64,000 nucleotides of DNA, taken from the NCBI RefSeq assembly GCF_037975245.1, contig NC_092565.1, positions 12,856,499 to 12,920,498 on the forward strand, given 5' to 3'. Within the stretch, counting starts at the first letter, position 1; each line of letters opens with the position of its first letter. Positions 57,407 through 64,000 of this stretch are shown one piece after another. Made by a program: the position numbers and the translations under genes. A model generated the notes under the pieces. That model did not search any database and was not told where the DNA came from. It saw only the letters and a program-made list of their open reading frames with translations. Origin of the DNA: Apostichopus japonicus. Its lineage: Eukaryota; Echinodermata; Holothuroidea; Aspidochirotida; Stichopodidae.

Positions 57407-60400
57407 ATAATCATCATCAGCATCATCATCATAATCGTTTATTTTTACAAATATTTCTTCATCTATTTCACTCATTAAAAACTTGGATGTAAAAGGTAAC
57501 CATCAAATTGCTTGCTATATTATATTACAGTGAATATTGTCCTCTTGTGTAGTAATAGTACAGTCGTATGATGTCATGGAAGCGAATTACTTTTATTGGT
57601 TCCTACGACCATTAGAACGCGACCTCTAGCTGGGTCAGATAAACTTGTTTTTTATGCGACGTACACTTATAATTAGAAAGTGCAAATGAACTCAAGCACC
57701 AAATAAAGCGACAGTAATCTTCAGTTACAGCTTTACTATCATTTTCTCCCGGCACGATTCACATTTCAAAGGGTTGTTCGGCCTTGACAAATATGATATG
57801 GGAGCCGAAGAGTTCGCTTCAAAATTCTCACCCCTGCTGTGTAGTGGAACAGTCACCCGATTTTATCATCGGAATTGCTAGCACTACCTAGAGTTATCTT
57901 TAATTCGTTACCAAACATGCAAATATTTGCACGACGATGATGGTAGCTCATATGTGTGAGATAGATAACCCACTGACATAAGTTACCAGCAACATAACTT
58001 TCATAGAGGATGACGAAAGGAATATGTTAGGTTTAATTAAAAGACCGAAATGAAAATCGGATGATGTATGTATGGCCGAAGACTTGAACAAGTATACAAA
58101 GAACGTCACAACACCCGAACTATGGCACTTCATCCTTTCATTGTCTATCTTTCTATTCATTTATTTTAGTGTTTTAGTCTAAGTTGGAATTAATGTTTGG
58201 AAATGCTTTAGTCCAAAACGCCTTCAATTTAATGGGTTAGTTAAAAGCTAATGTAAATCACAGTGACGGCAATGTATAATTACAACACCAATAGAAAACT
58301 TGCAATCCAGGGGCTTCGATCATGGGGGAGACAGAGGGACATGCTTCCCCCAACTTCTGAAGGATGGGGGGAAATATATAAAAGCCCCCCCCCCCAGCTT
58401 AGTGACTGACTCGTATAGGCCTATCCGGCTCATAATGACTCGTATATCTCACAAAGGGAGCTCAGACATTGTGCTATGAGATTAGTAGTTATTAATTTTT
58501 CATTCTCACCTGCTCAACACCCCCCCCCCGTCCCTCGATGAAAACTACAAATTTTCAACTGGATTGAAATAAGAATTACGGAACCGCGCCCATATACCGC
58601 AGAGGTTATCTAAGGCTGGCAGATAATGAGAGCCCGCAGCATTCGCTAATCTCCTTCCAGAATATTATGATTAGTTTTTCTACATGTGAGTCCACTCCCT
58701 GCATCTCCGCCGGTGCTTCGCCCTTGGACCCCATCAAGGGATCTAAGACGGGCCCCTGGACCCCACATGATAAATGCTTTGCGCTAAGGCGCTCGCGGTG
58801 TACGCTACGCGCAAACCTCAGTTTCTGTCCCACACACCCCACTGTTTAATTGGGATTGACGTCCCTGTTGAAATAAATAAATGTCACGTTCTATTTAGAT
58901 AACAACATGTGATAACGAAAGAAGACGAAATTTAAGAGTCAAAGCTTGGTTGGAATATATAGATTACATACATTCAAGAGCATTTCGGCGTCTTGAATAT
59001 TTTTTTAATATTTTTTTGGGGTACAGAAATTTACGGCTACAATGTTGGTAGTTTCTTTACTCGAGGCCAGTGTTTTATCATTTCAGATTCCATTGTTCAT
59101 CATTTTGTATGATAAACAGTTTAAATGAGACAAGTAAATAAAATGACCTGGGCTTCTTCTTCTTCTGCTTCCCTCTTTAAACTATTATGTCATCCTGGAT
59201 ATGAAAAATAACATTTTAATGTGACTAAATGGAACAGATAATATACTAACCGGTTACTCGTGGTAAGTCGGGTATGTTCTTGGCGATGTGGCCAACCATG
59301 TGAGCGCCTGTACTATGTCCAACCAAATAAAAGCTTTTCGCGCTGACTTGTTTAACTTCCATGATTTTCTCGATTAAGTTGATTGTCTGCTGGGCAACAA
59401 CTCGACTGTTTTGTAAAGACTGGTAATATAAAAGAGGAATGTCCGCTCCTAGACGCCAGTCGACGAAAATGATGTTAAAGTCACCCTGTAACGCGAAAAT
59501 AAAGTTTGTCTCTAGTTCAAATATTTATACATACGTAAATTGATTTTAAGAAAAAGAAGTTGTTAAGCGAAATGAAGTTAAAAACGAAATTTACTTACTG
59601 GCGAACATTACTGATTTTTTTGGGAGGGGAGGGGGTGAAGGGTTGGGGTTATGGGTTGTTAGATACCGTACACCCTGGAGCGAGTTTAGAAACGTTCAAT
59701 GTCGTGTGCAATTGCATTTCTTTCATTTAGTCGAGGAAGAATTAGATCACTCCCCAAGTAGAGGACGCCCTTCTATAATGATTTATGATTCATTCACCTA
59801 ACAACATCAGTCAGGTGGGGGGGGGGGGGGGGAAGGGATTTAGAATTTTCCACTCCCATTCAGGGCGTTACCTCTGAAGTCATGTACATGTTGTTGGGAA
59901 TATTGCCATTGATTGTTTGAGTGAATGTGCAGAGAGAGGGAGTATCTGTGCATGTCTGTATCACAGTTGAAAAGCTTTGCACCACCCCATCTCCCAACTA
60001 AAAGACAAATGATTTAGCTACGCCCTTGTTTAATTTGACCAGAATTTCTCACAGATATATCCTAGAAAGTCAATTATGATAAAGTTACAGAAGGACTATG
60101 CAGACTCTCACCTGATTTAAGGTCCTTTTAGGTCTAATGTAACATGACTCACTATTTGGGAAACGGATCAGGTCAGATCTTACGTAAAAGGTACTTTAAG
60201 ATAAGGGGTGGGCACGAAACGTTATTTGGCGGGCCACCGTGACATTTTGTATCAAACCCTATCCACGTGCGGCTTTAGGAATGTGCCTACTCCCATTATA
60301 CAACTAAACATATGGCATACTGGAACTTAAAGACCAAACACTTTATATAGTACATCTCTTAAGTTCAAATATACATCACAAGGAGAAGATACATGTATAG

Positions 60401-60899
60401 TCCCTATTTCTGGTATTCCTTTGCAATATGCTAATGTACCCCATCAATGTTTTTTTGAAGCTTTTTTTCACAGGCCACCGAAAATTTACTGGAGAGCCCG
60501 CATGCCACCCGCATTCCGCACTTTTTTTCTAAAATATCCAGTCTCGAATTTGAGCAGGGTAGCTCGAACGTAGATCAAAGAGGTCTGATTATTTTATTAT
60601 TCTCACCATCCGAAGGATAGCATCCCTTAATTTCAGATTCCAATTTCGATCCATATTGTCTGTGAAACCGTGGATATAAACGATGGTGTCGCGAGTTGCT
60701 TGGAAATTTGACCACTCAATAATGTTAGTACTGGTATTCAAAGCTTCAAAGAAGACGGGACGTTCTCTCGTGAAGAGCCAAAACTCGGTGCCAATTTCTT
60801 CTGGTGTCCAAGGAGGGAAAAAATCCTGATTACAATCTAGCTGGTTGTCGAAGCAACCCACGTCTTCGAAGCATACCTCGTCTCCGTTGACTGAGCATG
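56231..60899 (-). CDS. Pancreatic-lipase-family enzyme, short lid, no PLAT; probably phospholipase A1-like
   Basis: Four exons on the minus strand: 60607-60899, 59251-59485, 56815-56936 and 56231-56569 (TAA 56231-56233), phases 0,1,0 after a phase-1 entry; 329 residues are visible. The signal-peptide exon was not found and may lie beyond the window. Exon 1 has VCFEDVGCFDNQ, the typical mature N terminus, and DTIVYIHGFTDN. The triad is Ser in LVGHSTGAH, Asp in GLDPAGP and His in CDHLRS. VDVIHTD and GHLDFFPNGG follow the family. Only nine residues separate the two lid cysteines (PGCWKALLGRDVC), much shorter than in classical pancreatic lipase, and the C-terminal PLAT domain is missing. In this family those traits go with phospholipase A1 activity (inference). 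The protein ends in a run of Glu/Asp then GWWFW, which I cannot explain. Predicted secreted. Confidence 0.88.
56975..57435. repeat. ATC/ATT trinucleotide microsatellite
   Basis: About 460 bp of ATT and ATC triplets, becoming a pure (ATC)n run at about 57320-57405. It lies in intron 2-3 of the lipase gene, roughly 40 bp upstream of an exon on the coding strand. Confidence 0.9.
57436..59250. other. Remainder of the large lipase intron
   Basis: No coding exon found. Poly-C and poly-G runs near 58386 and 58522, and a moderately GC-rich block at 58590-58850 with no recognisable product. Confidence 0.4.
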
Positions 60900-61214
60900 C
60901 TTAGAAAAAGGGTGGAAGAAAAAAAAAGAGCAAATGAATTGGATTATATCATTTGCCAAAATTAGGGGCGGATCAAACTTTTGAAAAGGAGAGTGTGTGG
61001 CCCTGGGGTGTTTGAAGCCATTGCACACGTAACGGTCAGTCTAGGGGTTTACCCTAAAAAAACCCGAAATATCTGAGTGACATGATATAGTGTATTTCAT
61101 GGCGTACTTAGGCTATAAAGTATAGGTCTCGAATTATAGGGTTTACAAGCAAGGTGGAATGTGCTAATAACTACTTTAAGTTGTGTGGGATTGAAACGGG
61201 GTGTACAACCAACC

Positions 61215-62270
61215 CCTCGATCCGCGAAAAGGGAAACATATTTCGTTGTCTAAATTAAGTTTGTTGTTGTCTAGATAAAGTTTTTGCTGCTGTTTTACCA
61301 CGTTGTTGCTCAAACTCACGTTGGTGTCTTCAATTCCGTTGTCTAAACATAAGTCGTTGTCTTTGTCTAAACTTACGTTGTTGCTATCGGCGCTGTTCAA
61401 ATATTAAATGCACATTTTACATTATCAACTCTCAATACGGAGAGAACAAAACATACTGTGAGATGAAAAGTTCTTTTCAGTATCAGAGATGTTGTGGTAG
61501 CTTCCCGCAAAATCGATAGATTGTCTCAACTCATATCTTTCTGTGATAAAACAATTATTCAAATATTACGTTAACAATATCGTTAACAACGTCCTCGGAG
61601 TTGTGTCAACTATCCTGTAAATATTGTTAACAACGTGATTTTGTTCGACAATGTAATGAACGATGTTTACATGCTACAGGTTAACGATTTTCCCCTTTTC
61701 GCGTTACATAGTTAAACCATCATACTTTGCGTTCATTGAGCACTGAAGATGCAAGCATGTTTGCAGACGATGGGTAAGGGACTATTATTAGCCAACAAAT
61801 CTCGGGAAATTTGAGAAAACATCATTGGCTGTATTTAGCATGAAAATCTATGTAATAGATATGTTGTTAGCTCTGCACGGAAGCAACTTGCTGTTGATTG
61901 TTATAATATTTTGAAAAGAAAAAATGATGTTCGTTCACAATGTGTTACAACAACGGAACTTTAGATAGCAACGAAAGTGTAGACACCAACGTGAGTTTAG
62001 ACATCAACGTGAGTTTAGACATTAATTTTAGATCGCAACGAAAGTTTTAGACCAACGTGAGTTTAGACGTGACCGTAAGTTTAGAAATCAACGTGAGTTT
62101 AAAGCGCGTTTAGTCATCAACGTGACTATAGACACCAACGTAGGTTTAGACATCAACGAACAACAGCAACATGGTAAAATAGCAGCAACAACTTTAGTTT
62201 AGACAGCAACAAACTTAGTTTAGACAACGAAATAAGGTTGCCCTTTTCGCGTTCCATGCGATCCGCGCCT
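61215..62270. mobile_element. TIR element with repetitive arms (about 1.05 kb)
   Basis: The left end reads GATCCGCGAAAAGGGAAAC, ATTTCGTTGTCTAAATTAAG and TTTTTGCTGCTGTTTTACCA. The right end is its inverse: TGGTAAAATAGCAGCAACAA, TTAGTTTAGACAACGAAATA and CCCTTTTCGCG. Arms of about 100-150 bp pass inward into iterations of AACGTGAGTTTAGACATC (right, from about 61970) or the reverse complement (left, about 61310-61385). The centre (61400-61960) is AT-rich and noncoding. The same terminal sequence occurs at 66-160. Confidence 0.75.
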
Positions 62271-62312
62271 GACAAAAGAAATGAATTGCATGGTGATATC
62301 AACTTTGATGAT

Positions 62313-62315
<3 letters not shown>

Positions 62316-62363
<48 letters not shown>
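62316..62363. repeat. (AT)n microsatellite
   Basis: A perfect AT dinucleotide run of about 48 bp just outside the TIR element. Confidence 0.9.
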
Positions 62364-62366
<3 letters not shown>

Positions 62367-62499
62367 CGTGATAAAATATAATTCAATGAGCTGAATAGTG
62401 TAATTAAATGACCAACCTTTTGGAAAAGAGGTATATATGAATATTTTTCCACATGTTCTTTCCATTGCAAAAAAAATTCTTTGAACTACTCTGATGAAG

Positions 62500-62760
62500 C
62501 TTTCATTTCGAGCTTAAACTTGTCTTTTGTCTTCTTTAAGAATTCTGTCTTTAGTCGTTAGTCTTTAGTCCTTCGTATTCAGCCTTTCTTTATCGTCTTT
62601 CATTATCGTCTTTTGTCCTTTTTCTTTTGTCTTTTGTGTCCCGTCCTTCGTCTTTTATCTCTTGTCAATTGTCTTTTATACAGTGTCCATTATATTTTGT
62701 CTGTTATATGTTGTCTTCTAGAAGTGTGTCTTACATCGTGTCTTGTGTATTTTATCTGAG
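62500..62760. repeat. CTTTTGTCTTTTGTC-type degenerate repeat
   Basis: Loose iterations of GTCTTTAGTC, GTCTTTTGTC and GTCCTTCGTC across 250 bp, pyrimidine/T-rich, with no coding context. Confidence 0.55.
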
Positions 62761-62984
62761 TCCAGATCCTGGGTCCTGATCCCTATATCAGGATTACTCC
62801 TGATATATGATCTGGATTTGGGATTAGGTCTGGGCAGGGATTTGGTTTTGGGATTGTTGTAGTTAATAATATTGCAAATTGAGAAAACTCAATGTTCTTA
62901 AAACCAAGTGGTATTTTCCTTCCGTAGCCGACAACATTCACTGTCTAATGCTTCGCATTGTTTCTCTCTGTAATGATTTTTTCT

Positions 62985-63500
62985 GCGTAATGCATTCTTC
63001 CTCTGCGTAATGCATTCTTCCTCTGCGTAATGCATTCTTCCTCTGCGTAATGCATTCTTCCTCTGCGTAATGCATTTTTCTCTGCGTAATGCACTTTTCT
63101 CTGCGTAATGCACTTTTCTCTGCGTTATGCATTCTTTCTATGCGTAATAAATTCTTCCTCTGCGTAATGCATTCTTTCTCTGCGTAATGCATTCTTCCTC
63201 TGCGTAATGCATTCTTCCTCTGCGTAATGCATTCTTCCTCTGCGTAATGCATTCTTTCTCTGCGTAATGCACTCTTTTCTGCGTAATGCATTCTTTGTCT
63301 GCGTAATGCATTCTTCCTCTACGTAATGCATTCTTTCTCTGCGTTATGCATTCTTTCTCTGCGTAATACATTCTTTCTCTGCGTAATGCATTCTTTCTCT
63401 GCGTAATGCATTCTTTCTCTGCGTAATGCACTTTACTCTGCGTAATGCATTTTTTCTCTGCGTAATGCATTCTTCCTCTGCGTAATGTATGTTTTCTCTG
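62985..63500. repeat. 20-bp minisatellite CTCTGCGTAATGCATTCTTC
   Basis: About 26 units of 18-20 bp. The first few (63001-63060) are identical 20-mers; later units vary as CTCTGCGTAATGCATTCTTT, or CACTTT in place of CATTCTT. The core TGCGTAATGCA contains the partial palindrome TGCATTACGCA. Open frames across it on the minus strand are a by-product of the repeat, and no splice or start context supports coding. Confidence 0.92.
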
Positions 63501-64000
63501 TTACAGATGATCAAATAAAACTTTAAAGCAATTAACTGTCTCGGAGCAAAGTTGAGCTAATCAGTAACTACAGCTTCTCTGTGACAAAATAGATTGTTGA
63601 CTTGCAACGACATAGATATATATTGTAAACGTATAAGTAACGCATTAAATCTTATTTATTTAAAATTGTATATGACAAGCCATTATGACGACGACATGGT
63701 GTATATAGCAACCAATATTTAATAAAATCAAAGTTTATATGTTAAGAAATAAAAAAATTATTTCGTTTTTTCGTTTTTATTTGGCATCATCCAACTTGAT
63801 AAGCAAACTCTGGGCGGGAAACTAGAATGTTAATGATGCAATAAATGGTTATTGATACCGCACTTTATTTTTTATATTGATGACATTTCTCGTTTCCACA
63901 AGCGAAATAAATTTTCGGATAGCTTCCATTCAAAGTTCAAACTAAAAGTACACTTACATTGTGAATTGGACAATTTATATTACGCAATAATGTCCATATT
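63501..64000. other. Right edge, no gene recognised
   Basis: AT-rich. A strong donor-like GTAAGT lies on the minus strand near 63957, after a short open stretch, and could mark an exon of a gene continuing to the right (perhaps the missing lipase first exon), but the reading frame could not be tied to anything. Confidence 0.25.

Noticed and set aside
61176-61400. Asn/Asp/Leu-rich open frame on the minus strand as the missing first lipase exon
   Set aside because: It encodes no hydrophobic signal peptide, falls in the repetitive arm of the TIR element and has no phase-1 donor.
62898-63470. Overlapping minus-strand open frames of up to 117 codons encoding a repeated 20-aa unit
   Set aside because: They are made wholly by the 20-bp minisatellite, in all three frames, with no start context, splice signals or flanking conserved sequence.

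Overview
The window is animal genomic DNA: AT-rich, with spliced genes, canonical GT-AG introns of about 0.3-3.5 kb, many simple repeats and a high load of small transposons. The gene set (animal NSMCE4A, a secreted fibrinogen-related protein, a PLAT-less pancreatic-type lipase, proteinase K-like subtilases) and the repeat style suggest a marine invertebrate deuterostome. A sea cucumber (Holothuroidea) is my best guess, from general resemblance only.

Layout. (1) 566-2637, +: the last three coding exons of a gene I do not recognise, running in from the left. (2) 4.0-8.6 kb: a repeat-rich block with a hAT-like MITE, a ~145-bp tandem repeat, a 250-bp hairpin, a 160-bp tandem array with tRNA-like Pol III boxes, two further tRNA-like units and a minisatellite. 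(3) 11286-19622 and 23441-27967, both minus: two complete 8-exon genes for secreted proteinase K-type subtilases of 381 and 380 aa, with identical intron phases; a clear tandem duplication. Introns of the first hold several transposons. (4) 31040-40027, +: a complete 9-exon NSMCE4A (Nse4), the kleisin of the SMC5/6 complex, with a recent local duplication across the end of exon 8. (5) 43035-52137, minus: a 5-exon gene for a 538-aa secreted protein with a Thr/Ser/Pro/Glu stalk of 70-aa repeats and a C-terminal fibrinogen-like domain that lacks some usual features. (6) 50.0-50.9 kb, +: the decayed 3' end of a LINE reverse transcriptase ending in a (TGA)n tail, inside an intron of that gene. (7) 56231-60899, minus: a pancreatic-lipase-family gene lacking only its first exon, with a very short lid and no PLAT domain, which points to phospholipase A1-like activity. 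(8) 61.2-62.3 kb: a TIR element with internally repetitive arms, whose terminal sequence recurs at bases 72-155. (9) 63.0-63.5 kb: a 20-bp minisatellite.

Four of the genes encode predicted secreted proteins (two proteases, one lectin-like protein, one lipase), consistent with a digestive, mucosal or defence neighbourhood, but nothing shows that they form one system. NSMCE4A is an unrelated housekeeping gene. All gene models were built by hand from splice sites, reading-frame continuity and family motifs; exon phases close without conflict for all four named genes. No search was run.
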